DNA from: Actinomycetes bacterium
Lineage (GTDB): Bacteria; Actinomycetota; Acidimicrobiia; Acidimicrobiales; JAMCPL01
Length of the DNA stretch: 9,864 nucleotides
Direction of reading: 5' to 3'
NCBI GenBank assembly: GCA_021846725.1
Contig: JAJZWK010000056.1
Location: 1-9,864, forward strand
The position numbers were made by a program, and so were the translations under genes. The notes beneath the pieces were generated by a model, which was not told the origin of the DNA, did not search any database, and saw only the letters and a program-made list of their open reading frames with translations. Position 1 is the stretch's first letter. Each line of letters begins with the position of its first letter. This document shows positions 1-5,548 of the stretch, in pieces.

Positions 1-1018
1 TACGTCACAAGCTAGTACGTCTGTCTGTACATCCCAATCTGGAGTGCTAGTCGACATTCCCGCACTCATATACCATCCTATTCGTACTGTACCCAAGTCT
101 CCTGAGATCGTTCGACCCAGCGTACCAGTGACCCTTTCGCATACTGCAGCCCTTTCGCATACTGCAGCTACAGTAGACGCGGTAGAGTTGACTGCATGGC
201 GTCGTAGGTTGGACAGTATGATATCTTCTGATCCAGTAGGTATAGACAGTCGTTGTGATAGGGGCATTGAAATATCTGGTTATCATATTGGTCTCTATCT
301 GGAGGGAAATTTGGATATATTGCGTGTTCCTGCCGTGGCGTTTCACCCCTCTCCGCTCATGGCTAGAAAGGCAATCGGCATTGCTGCGATAGAAAAGTAC
401 ATAAAGGATATCAGAGTTCATGCAGGTAGGGAAGGGGCTATCGATTTGGCCAGGTATGTAGAAGAAGTGCTCGATATCTCTTTCAAGGACGTGTATGCCC
501 GTAGATGTGGATATGGTGCTGCCACATGGCGTTCCAGCCGTCATTGGTGGGCAGAGTGGTATGCTCAGTTGTCTTCGACCAAAAAAGCATTGGTGAAGGC
601 GGAGGCAATTAACTGGGTATCTAATGCCTGGCCGGCATTGAGGTGGATGCTACTACCTCCCACTACTGAGTTTGGTCCTAGCAAAGCCTGTTGGCGTCTA
701 CCGTATAGTGATCGGTTGCGTGTAGCCGCACGATGGGATCTCAAAGTACGGTACCCATCTGAGGGATTCTCTGTATTAAGTATCTTGGATGGATCGACGC
801 CTTCACGATGGGAAGAGGCACTCTGCCTTCCTATGCTTGTACATTTGATGAACGGTAATCCTGACAAGGTAGGGGGTCTCGGCGGAGTACCGGTACGGTC
901 TGTTGGTATATGGCTTGGAAGTGGTCAGGTGAGAACCTGCGACATATCATGGGAGTTGCTGGAGATGACCGCTACGGCATCGCTTAATACTTTGAAGTCT
1001 ATCAATCAGCCCCCCTGA
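1..1018 (+). CDS. hypothetical protein, 5' end outside window
   Basis: The reading frame is open from base 2 to a TGA at 1016-1018, so the gene probably starts left of the window. A GTG at 44 could be an internal start (324 residues), but no good ribosome binding site or -10 box precedes it. No signal peptide or membrane segment is apparent. Counting from the GTG, residues 31-42 are a six-residue repeat (LSHTAA twice) encoded by an 18-bp tandem duplication. The centre is tryptophan-rich (WWAEWY at 168-173). The C-terminal part (about 228-318) runs strand, then helix, then IWLGSGQV, then a helix. This order resembles the late core of PD-(D/E)XK-like actinobacterial proteins, but the usual Asp/Lys pair is not evident, so an inactive relative is only a weak guess. 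No function is assigned. Confidence 0.7.
   Translation, partial: TSQASTSVCTSQSGVLVDIPALIYHPIRTVPKSPEIVRPSVPVTLSHTAALSHTAATVDAVELTAWRRRLDSMISSDPVGIDSRCDRGIEISGYHIGLYLEGNLDILRVPAVAFHPSPLMARKAIGIAAIEKYIKDIRVHAGREGAIDLARYVEEVLDISFKDVYARRCGYGAATWRSSRHWWAEWYAQLSSTKKALVKAEAINWVSNAWPALRWMLLPPTTEFGPSKACWRLPYSDRLRVAARWDLKVRYPSEGFSVLSILDGSTPSRWEEALCLPMLVHLMNGNPDKVGGLGGVPVRSVGIWLGSGQVRTCDISWELLEMTATASLNTLKSINQPP
132..167 (+). repeat. 18-bp perfect tandem duplication, in frame
   Basis: The unit ccctttcgcatactgcag occurs at 132-149 and again at 150-167 with no mismatch. The period is six codons, so the reading frame is kept and the peptide LSHTAA is doubled. The absence of mismatches suggests a recent duplication. 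Confidence 0.95.
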
Positions 1019-1055
1019 AATCACTTACCAAGGAAAAATACTGGCGAAGTAGCCC

Positions 1056-1082
1056 GTTGGCGTTTTCGCATCGCCCGCCAAC
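1056..1082 (+). terminator. possible hairpin terminator of the upstream gene
   Basis: A 7-bp perfect stem, gttggcg and cgccaac, surrounds a 13-nt loop about 40 nt after the stop of the upstream gene. There is no downstream U-tract, so it would not be a classical intrinsic terminator. Placement and GC-rich arms are the only support. Confidence 0.3.
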
Positions 1083-1283
1083 AGGAACGATACGGGTTGG
1101 CAAAGAAAAAGATGGGCGTTCAAGGAAGATGTAATTTCCTGATGCCTGGCAAACTCCTTGCCGTTGTCAAAAGTGACTGTGCATAAGTGCAAACTCCTTT
1201 TCTAGTTATCGGTAAAGTGGAAGAGTTGTTATCCCAGCTAATCAGAGTATCTCAGATGTTGCACTTCGAAGTTGAATCCGACT

Positions 1284-1289
1284 TATGAT
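1284..1289 (+). promoter_or_regulatory. -10 box for a leaderless start at 1297
   Basis: TATGAT ends 7 nt before the ATG at 1297, the same spacing as TATAAT before the GTG of the channel gene in this window. A weak -35 (TTGCAC at 1259-1264) lies 19 bp upstream. No Shine-Dalgarno sequence separates the box from the ATG, which suggests transcription begins at or next to the start codon. Confidence 0.45.
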
Positions 1290-1296
1290 GTAAGTG

Positions 1297-1464
1297 ATGA
1301 CGGTTGCATTCATTGTTGTATTTGGTCTATTCATACTGGGACTGGGAATACTCGTATATTTTATGGTTAGATGGGGTCACGGTGAAGATCGGCGAAGGAA
1401 CAAAGATCGTGGGCTGGATGATCGTGGGCTGGATGGTGGAGTGGCCAAAAACGGTACACTGTAG
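1297..1464 (+). CDS. small single-pass membrane protein (55 aa)
   Basis: This short frame starts at ATG 1297 (GTG 1294 is the only further upstream option before an in-frame stop at 1291) and ends with TAG at 1462-1464. Residues about 3-24 are an uninterrupted hydrophobic helix (AFIVVFGLFILGLGILVYF lies inside it). An Arg/Lys-rich stretch (VRWGHGEDRRRNK) follows, giving a clear positive-inside boundary, then a short hydrophilic tail. The tail holds DRGLD twice in a row, made by a 15-bp tandem duplication that keeps the frame. A -10 box sits at a leaderless distance. The coherent helix plus charge pattern makes this frame more convincing than the overlapping one at 1304-1504. The family is not recognised; a small membrane or stress peptide is possible. 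Confidence 0.55.
   Translation: MTVAFIVVFGLFILGLGILVYFMVRWGHGEDRRRNKDRGLDDRGLDGGVAKNGTL
1405..1434 (+). repeat. 15-bp perfect tandem duplication
   Basis: gatcgtgggctggat is present at 1405-1419 and 1420-1434 without mismatch. It lies in frame within the small membrane protein gene and doubles the peptide DRGLD. Confidence 0.95.
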
Positions 1465-1477
1465 GCTGTTTCACCGT

Positions 1478-1522
1478 CCTGCTATTTGGGTACCTGCTAT
1501 TTGAGTACCTGTTATTCAAGTA
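1478..1522. repeat. three tandem copies of a 15-bp unit
   Basis: Copies are cctgctatttgggta (1478-1492), cctgctatttgagta (1493-1507) and cctgttattcaagta (1508-1522). The third copy has diverged, so the array looks older at its right end. It lies between the convergent small membrane protein and potassium channel genes. Confidence 0.92.
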
Positions 1523-1546
1523 AAGTCACCTTCATGCCTTGGGTGG

Positions 1547-1576
1547 ATAGTAATAGTAATAGTAATAGTAATAGTA
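1547..1576. repeat. hexanucleotide microsatellite (atagta)5
   Basis: Five perfect copies of atagta run from 1547 to 1576, about 20 bp before the 3' end of the channel gene. Perfect hexamer arrays of this length are prone to slippage, but here no start codon or promoter depends on it, so phase variation is unlikely. Confidence 0.95.
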
Positions 1577-1595
1577 TCTGTGTATTATGTGACTA

Positions 1596-2633
1596 TTAAC
1601 TGGAAGTCTTAGATACAGTGGAAGCATCAGATGCAATGAGTGACCTTAGGGAGTCCACCTGTGCGGCACTGCCTATGACTATCATGACCTCACCAGCTAC
1701 TATCTTTGCATTGGATGATGGAATTGTGCGGAACTCCTTACCCGGTTCACGCATTGCCAGCACCAGCGTTCCAGTACGATCATGTATGCGAGCACTGCTC
1801 AGCGTCTGTCCTGCCAGGGGGGAATCAGATGGTACATCGACCTGTTCAAGGCGGAACTCCAGATTGGAGTTGTGCATTACCACATCCAGAAACTCTGCAA
1901 CGTGAGGTTGAGTTGCCAGGGCTGCCATACGTGCACCACCCAGGTCTTGAGGATCGACCACCCGGTCGGCACCGGCTTGCAGTAGCTTGTCGGCTGCCTG
2001 CTGTGTAGCTGCCCGTGCAACTATAAATAGATTAGGGCACATAGAGCGAGCTGTAAGGGTTACATACAGGTTGTCAGCATCGGCATTTAACGCGGTAACA
2101 AGCACCCGAGCACGTTCTATGCCTGCTGAGCGCAGTATGTTCTCGTCGGTGGCATCTCCCTGTACGTTAGGTAGATCGATCTTTTCCAGACGTTGTGTAG
2201 CAATATCTATGACCACGACATCAGACCTGTTCTGTTCTCCCAGGTGCCTGGAGATGGCCCTCCCGACGCGACCCCATCCGCATACTATGATGTGATTGTT
2301 CATTGATTTGATGCTCTTTTCCATTCTATGTCTTTCAAGGGTATCACTTAAGTAGCCTTCAACGAATGATTCGACCAATACGCTGAAGGTGTATGCAGCC
2401 ATCCCGACTCCAGCCAGGATCAACATAATGGTAAATACCTTTTCCCCATTATTAAAGCGATGGACTTCGCCAAAGCCTACTGTAGTCACGGTGATAACCG
2501 TCTGGAATATAGCATCAAGCAAGCTGTAGCCAAAGGCTATGTATCCAATTGTGCCACCCGCCAGCACCAACAATAGACCGGTTATTCCTATGACCAGTTT
2601 TTTGGTAGCAACTTTATGCGGCGCATTTTCCAC
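1596..2633 (-). CDS. two-TM potassium channel with RCK/TrkA domains
   Basis: This is a membrane K+ channel subunit, 345 residues from the chosen GTG. TM1 is about residues 12-34. The pore loop carries the selectivity filter TTVGFGE (50-56), matching the K+ channel TVGYG/TVGFG signature. TM2 is about 66-92. An RCK-N (TrkA-N) Rossmann domain follows, with the nucleotide-binding motif GWGRVG at 119-124 and an acidic residue, D143, at the end of the second strand. A TrkA-C domain occupies roughly 258-340. The order and length are typical of MthK/Kch-like single-subunit channels, which act as tetramers gated by ligand binding to the RCK domain. The frame extends upstream to a TTG at 2720, but that adds 29 residues before TM1 and has no ribosome site. 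The GTG at 2633 lies 7 nt after a perfect TATAAT, so a leaderless start there is preferred. Confidence 0.9.
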   Translation of the reverse strand: MENAPHKVATKKLVIGITGLLLVLAGGTIGYIAFGYSLLDAIFQTVITVTTVGFGEVHRFNNGEKVFTIMLILAGVGMAAYTFSVLVESFVEGYLSDTLERHRMEKSIKSMNNHIIVCGWGRVGRAISRHLGEQNRSDVVVIDIATQRLEKIDLPNVQGDATDENILRSAGIERARVLVTALNADADNLYVTLTARSMCPNLFIVARAATQQAADKLLQAGADRVVDPQDLGGARMAALATQPHVAEFLDVVMHNSNLEFRLEQVDVPSDSPLAGQTLSSARIHDRTGTLVLAMREPGKEFRTIPSSNAKIVAGEVMIVIGSAAQVDSLRSLIASDASTVSKTSS

Positions 2634-2640
2634 TGGTAAT

Positions 2641-2646
2641 ATTATA
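2641..2646 (-). promoter_or_regulatory. TATAAT -10 box, leaderless promoter of the channel gene
   Basis: Read on the minus strand, gctagcTATAAT is followed by seven bases and then GTG. This puts the expected transcription start at or one base before the start codon. No strong -35 is seen. The GCTAG just before the hexamer recurs before the -10 box of the crotonase gene. This box decides the choice of start at 2633. Confidence 0.65.
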
Positions 2647-2738
2647 GCTAGCGGTCTGTCCTGTAAGTATGGAATGACCGGGGAAGTCGAAGGGGCTGAG
2701 AATAGCCAGAGAGAATCCAAGAATGGTAGGTGGTAAAA

Positions 2739-3611
2739 ATGATCGAAACAGATAGTACCGGTAGCTCAAGAACGACACTTGAGGAGCGACTTGGTTACCC
2801 GGCGGGCACAAAGTTGCTGATCTTGAACTGTGACGATCTGGGTTCCTGTCACTCAAGCAACATTGCAGTGTATGAGTGCCTGCGCGATGGGTTGGCTACC
2901 AGCTCTACTTTGATGGTGCCCTGTCCGTGGTCGAGAGGGGCGGCATCAATGTATGGGGGAGAAGATATAGGTGTGCATTTGACGATGAACTCAGAGTTTG
3001 ATCTATGCAGGTGGGGACCGATTACCTATGCTCCATCATTATTCGATGGTGATGGTGGGTTTCCCCGTACTGTAGTCGACGTATGGGATCATGCTGACAT
3101 GGATGAGGTACGCAAGGAATGTTATGCCCAGATTGAAAGGGCTATACTTTGGGGGTTTGACGTGAGTCATCTGGATGCCCATATGGGTACGATGCAGATC
3201 AAGGCGGAGTTCTTCGATGTCTATCTGGATATGGCAGTAGAGTTCAACGTTCCATTGAGGCTATCTGGTCCCGAAACCGAGGAACTCATTGGGTTCCCAT
3301 TCCGTTCGCTGGCCGATGAAGCAGGAGTAATTTATCCAGATAATTTCTTGTTTATCCCCGAGATGGGCACTAGGAAGTTTCTTGTAGACGCAGTGCCACA
3401 CCTGAAGCCAGGAGTTACTGAGGCATATTTGCATCCTGCTGTCGAGAGCGAAGAGCTAAAGGCATTTGCACCGGATTGGGAGGCTCGTGTAGACGACTAC
3501 AACTTGTTGGCGCATGACCAGTCATTCAAGGAGTTGCTCGAAGCCAACGATATCAAGCTAATAGGGTATAGGGAACTGAGAAGTCTTATGCGCGGTGAGT
3601 CGGTAGCGTAG
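2739..3611 (+). CDS. YdjC/ChbG-family carbohydrate deacetylase-like protein
   Basis: A 290-residue cytosolic protein of the YdjC (ChbG/HpnK) family, whose characterised members remove N-acetyl groups from sugars using a divalent metal. Visible family motifs are NCDDLG (30-35, the metal-binding Asp region), GVHLT (78-82, metal His) and SHLDAHMG (143-150, second metal His). YLHPA near residue 225 matches the conserved late His-Pro motif. The family core of 250-290 residues is complete, and there is no signal peptide. The start is taken at ATG 2739, preceded by AGGTGG with a 5-nt gap; a GTG at 2730 would add three residues. The gene diverges from the potassium channel gene across about 105 bp. 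The substrate is not predictable, and no sugar-metabolism neighbour helps. The stop codon sits within a short gtagc repeat (3603-3615). Confidence 0.87.
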   Translation: MIETDSTGSSRTTLEERLGYPAGTKLLILNCDDLGSCHSSNIAVYECLRDGLATSSTLMVPCPWSRGAASMYGGEDIGVHLTMNSEFDLCRWGPITYAPSLFDGDGGFPRTVVDVWDHADMDEVRKECYAQIERAILWGFDVSHLDAHMGTMQIKAEFFDVYLDMAVEFNVPLRLSGPETEELIGFPFRSLADEAGVIYPDNFLFIPEMGTRKFLVDAVPHLKPGVTEAYLHPAVESEELKAFAPDWEARVDDYNLLAHDQSFKELLEANDIKLIGYRELRSLMRGESVA

Positions 3612-3818
3612 CGTAGTGAATTGTTCATTCTTTTCATGGACGACAAGATAGCACGATCTTGCCCGTCAGGGCATACAGCAAGCCCATAATGGCATACAAC
3701 AATCCAAGATACGAACACCTGGCGACTGCATCCCCACCAATAGAGCATGTGACCCCCGCCCTATATGGCTCTATAAGTAGGCTCTATGAGTGTCAGAGAG
3801 GGTGCTACGGTGAAGCTC
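3612..3818. other. convergent intergenic region with a small hairpin and repeats
   Basis: No gene is seen between the convergent deacetylase and SCP2 genes. A compact hairpin, tgccc-gtca-gggca, lies at 3660-3673 and may help to end transcription, though no T-run follows. A near-repeat ggcatacarca occurs at 3670 and 3691, and a 13-bp imperfect duplication at 3767-3792. Frames of 17-19 codons on the plus strand are too short to claim. Confidence 0.4.
3767..3792. repeat. imperfect 13-bp tandem duplication
   Basis: ggctctataagta (3767-3779) is followed directly by ggctctatgagtg (3780-3792), two mismatches in 13. It is intergenic, just after the end of the SCP2 gene. The period is not a multiple of three, unlike the duplications within genes. 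Confidence 0.8.
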
Positions 3819-4205
3819 TTAGAACTCGGTGATTTCGAGGATGTCTTTCTGCAGTTGCTTGTACTCGGGTGAGTTGGTGATTGGTAGCAATGACATCATC
3901 TTGCCCATGTTCCCGTCTATTTTGACCTTGCCTTGCATGAATGCTGCATTGGCATCCAATTCGCCCTTCTGTACCTTTATGGCATCTGCATAGCCAAGCG
4001 TAAGAGTGATCTCTGCGCCCTCCAGCTTGCCTAATTTACTCTCGACGATCTTGCCGTCCTTGATTACCCAGTAGTAGTCAATGTTTCCTCCCTCTGCACC
4101 GGTAACTACGTATTGAAGAGTAGCATTTACTCCGGGGCGCTCCGGCTGACCTTCAGCCATACGCTGCGTTTCGTCCAACCATTCCTGTGTTAGCCATTTT
4201 GACAT
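3819..4205 (-). CDS. SCP2 sterol-carrier-domain protein
   Basis: A 128-residue protein that is essentially a single SCP2 domain, a small fold with a hydrophobic tunnel that binds lipids, sterols or acyl-CoA. The visible pattern is an N-terminal helix (WLTQEWLDETQRM), beta strands with DYYWVIKDGKIVE (about 43-55), ITLTLGYADAIKVQKGELD (about 66-84) and the signature AAFMQGKVKIDGNMGKMM (87-104). This matches the usual AxxxGKIKIxGD...K block. There is no signal peptide, so it is cytosolic. The start is well fixed: AAGGAGG (4216-4222 on the minus strand) lies 10 nt before the ATG. It diverges from the crotonase gene, sharing a 179-bp promoter region. A role in delivering lipid substrate to the neighbouring acyl-CoA or redox enzymes is an inference from context. 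Confidence 0.9.
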   Translation of the reverse strand: MSKWLTQEWLDETQRMAEGQPERPGVNATLQYVVTGAEGGNIDYYWVIKDGKIVESKLGKLEGAEITLTLGYADAIKVQKGELDANAAFMQGKVKIDGNMGKMMSLLPITNSPEYKQLQKDILEITEF

Positions 4206-4243
4206 TGTTGCCGTGCCTCCTTCTCTAATAATACTTTATAGCC

Positions 4244-4256
4244 TATAGTTACTATA
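4244..4256. promoter_or_regulatory. 13-bp perfect inverted repeat upstream of SCP2
   Basis: TATAGT, a central T, then ACTATA is perfectly symmetric. It sits just upstream of the possible -10 of the SCP2 gene, where a repressor site could act. It is AT-rich, so chance is a real alternative. Confidence 0.3.
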
Positions 4257-4321
4257 CAGTACGTGGGCTGCTTTGTCCACTCGAAATGCTGTATAGATGT
4301 GCAGATGATGGTTAGAACGTA

Positions 4322-4353
4322 GCACCGTTAGCAACCTCGTGGTTGGTCGGTGC
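4322..4353. promoter_or_regulatory. probable operator palindrome at the crotonase promoter
   Basis: The outer arms gcaccg (4322-4327) and cggtgc (4348-4353) and the inner arms caacc (4332-4336) and ggttg (4341-4345) are exact reverse complements. They flank a 4-nt centre, tcgt, with small unequal spacers. The right arm ends 16 bp before TATAAT, so it covers the -35 zone of the crotonase promoter. A terminator is unlikely because the upstream gene points the other way. Binding by a dimeric repressor such as a TetR-type regulator is inferred; no regulator gene is in view. Confidence 0.5.
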
Positions 4354-4369
4354 ATTAATGAGGTGCTAG

Positions 4370-4375
4370 TATAAT
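4370..4375 (+). promoter_or_regulatory. TATAAT -10 box of the crotonase gene
   Basis: A perfect TATAAT preceded by GCTAG ends 9 nt before the ATG at 4385. The expected start of transcription is about 4382, giving a leader of only about three bases. The gap cgaaagatc has no Shine-Dalgarno sequence, so initiation is probably leaderless. Confidence 0.6.
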
Positions 4376-4384
4376 CGAAAGATC

Positions 4385-5383
4385 ATGAGTAGCGATTCTC
4401 TCTTATTCAACCGTGATGATGGAGTAGCCACAATCACGTTCAATAGGCCATCCAGAAAGAATGCCTTTGATTTTGCTACGCTGGTGGATTTGGTCGATGT
4501 GCTCACAGAGGAGCGAAAACACTATGAAGACAGGGTGCTTATCATTACAGGAGCAGGCGGGTCATTCTGTTCGGGTGCCGACGTAAGTGACCCCACTGGT
4601 ATCCTCGGGGCGGTGACAGCGGATAACGGGGCAGTGACAGCGGATAGCAATGAAGAGGGACGATTAGGTGCTAATATTGATTCCCTGAATGCTTCCAATG
4701 CGCTGAATGCTTCCAAGGAGATTGCAGAAGTTGGCAATAGGGGGTCTGTGCAATCTAGCGATGGAGAGAACGCATTAGGGGGCAGTGCCCTGGAAGTTGC
4801 TCGCCTAAAAGACACCAAAGGCGTGAACCCCCACGATCTTTATGGGCTTCGTTATCTGGCGGAGGCTGCGTTGCAATTACATCGTTTACCGATTCCTACT
4901 ATTGCCAAGGTGGCTGGTATTGCTGCTGGTGCAGGACTTTCTCTTGCTCTGGCCTGTGACATGGTAGTTGCTGGTGAGAGTGCCAGGTTCTCCGAGATAT
5001 TTCCACGTCGAGGTCTTTCCCTGGACGGTGGTTCATCATGGCTTCTACCTAGGCTTGTAGGGTTGCACAAGGCCAAGGAGCTTGCCTATTTCGGGGACAT
5101 TATTAGTGCACGCGAGGCACTTGAGATTCACCTGATAAACAGAGTTGTACCCGATGACGAGCTTGACAGTTTTGTAGACGATTGGGCCAGGCGACTTGCA
5201 AGTGGCCCTACCTTGGCATATTCAATGACTAAAACCTTGCTTAATTCAGCTTTTGATACCTCCTTTGAAGATATCGTGGAGCATGAGGTCCGAGCACAGG
5301 CACTAAATTTCAAGAGTCATGACACTCTGGAGGCAATGGCTGCCTTTTTGGAAAAGCGGGAGCCGAAGTTTGAAGGTAGGTGA
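4385..5383 (+). CDS. enoyl-CoA hydratase/isomerase (crotonase) with loop insertion
   Basis: A crotonase-superfamily acyl-CoA enzyme, expected to be cytosolic and oligomeric. The N-terminal spiral (VATITFNRPSRKNAF) leads to the first oxyanion-hole motif, FCSGAD at 61-66. The second is AGIAAGAGLSLALACD (177-192). DGGSSWLLPRLVG (214-226) matches the PDxGgtWxLPRLVG block, and EAMAAFLEKREPKF closes the protein. Both hydratase glutamates seem absent: Ser186 stands at the first, and no Glu aligns at the second. Asp214 aligns with the catalytic Asp of PaaG-like isomerases, so isomerase or another CoA chemistry is as likely as hydratase. At 332 residues it is about 65 longer than usual. The extra residues, about 72-140, are low-complexity and include two short peptide repeats. 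ATG 4385 follows a -10 box closely. Confidence 0.88.
   Translation: MSSDSLLFNRDDGVATITFNRPSRKNAFDFATLVDLVDVLTEERKHYEDRVLIITGAGGSFCSGADVSDPTGILGAVTADNGAVTADSNEEGRLGANIDSLNASNALNASKEIAEVGNRGSVQSSDGENALGGSALEVARLKDTKGVNPHDLYGLRYLAEAALQLHRLPIPTIAKVAGIAAGAGLSLALACDMVVAGESARFSEIFPRRGLSLDGGSSWLLPRLVGLHKAKELAYFGDIISAREALEIHLINRVVPDDELDSFVDDWARRLASGPTLAYSMTKTLLNSAFDTSFEDIVEHEVRAQALNFKSHDTLEAMAAFLEKREPKFEGR
4610..4651 (+). repeat. 21-bp tandem duplication inside the crotonase insertion
   Basis: Two 21-bp units (4610-4630 and 4631-4651) share gcRgtgacagcggata, diverging at one inner base and near the 3' ends. The period is seven codons, and the peptide GAVTAD appears twice in the crotonase loop. Confidence 0.9.
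4685..4720 (+). repeat. 18-bp tandem duplication inside the crotonase insertion
   Basis: ctgaatgcttccaatgcg (4685-4702) is followed by ctgaatgcttccaaggag (4703-4720). The first 14 bases are identical. The period is six codons and gives LNASNA then LNASKE. Confidence 0.9.
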
Positions 5384-5411
5384 AATTAGTGAGGAAGATA
5401 GGATGAGCGAG

Positions 5412-5460
5412 GCAGATGGGACGAGAAGATCAGTTAAGCAGATGGGACGAGAAGATCAGT
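5412..5460. repeat. 23-bp perfect direct repeat, period 26
   Basis: The same 23 bases, starting gcagatgggacg and ending agaagatcagt, occur at 5412-5434 and 5438-5460 with only taa between them. They lie in the 165-bp gap between the crotonase and LLM genes. A 19-codon frame from 5403 crosses them, too short to claim. A further loose similarity (gtacgat.ttt) joins 5491 and 5524. Confidence 0.95.
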
Positions 5461-5548
5461 GAGATGATCAAGGTAGGCGATATAAGCGGAGTACGATATT
5501 TAGGTGTAGATGATAAGACCAGGGTACGATCTTTGAGGGAGCATAAGA

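Larger units (their letters stand above)
1019..1296. other. gene-free stretch with several possible hairpins
   Basis: No convincing reading frame lies here. Several inverted repeats are visible: gttggcg (1056-1062) with cgccaac (1076-1082); the same cgccaac could instead pair with gttggc at 1096-1101; ggcaa (1148-1152) with ttgcc (1158-1162) around a 5-nt loop; and aggaa with ttcct around 1125-1140. An 11-mer gcaaactcctt recurs at 1149-1159 and 1189-1199. The first hairpin may be a terminator for the upstream gene, but no run of T follows it. A small RNA or a structured leader is possible and unproven. Confidence 0.4.
4206..4384. promoter_or_regulatory. divergent promoter region of SCP2 and crotonase genes
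   Basis: This 179-bp gap holds outward signals in both directions. For SCP2 there is AAGGAGG and a possible -10 TATAAA (4235-4240, minus). For the crotonase there is a TATAAT at 4370-4375. Two symmetric elements lie between them: a 13-bp inverted repeat at 4244-4256 and a longer interrupted palindrome at 4322-4353. Shared control of both genes is plausible. Confidence 0.55.

Noticed and set aside
47..544. 165-codon minus-strand frame opposite the first gene
   Set aside because: Its composition is irregular, it has no ribosome site and no recognisable motif, and it lies antisense to a longer coding frame.
1304..1504. 66-codon plus-strand frame with many Trp and Tyr
   Set aside because: It overlaps the 1297-1464 frame, which has a clean membrane helix, charge boundary and in-place promoter. 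This one has no ribosome site, and its repeated IVGWM only reflects the DNA duplication read in another frame.
1478..1576. CRISPR array
   Set aside because: The units are tandem with no spacers, and there are no cas genes.
1547..1576. Phase-variation switch
   Set aside because: The hexamer array lies beyond the 3' ends of both neighbouring genes, and changes of six bases would not shift a frame or alter a promoter.
1524..1594. agtcac and gtgact inverted pair as a terminator for the channel gene
   Set aside because: The arms are only 6 bp with about 60 nt between them, and the right arm is at the stop codon; chance is likely.
2634..2720. 29-residue N-terminal extension of the channel from a TTG
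   Set aside because: The extension precedes TM1 with no family similarity and no ribosome site, and the -10 box for the GTG start lies inside it.
3641..3720. Two plus-strand frames of 17-19 codons
   Set aside because: They are too short, lack ribosome sites and show no coherent protein features.
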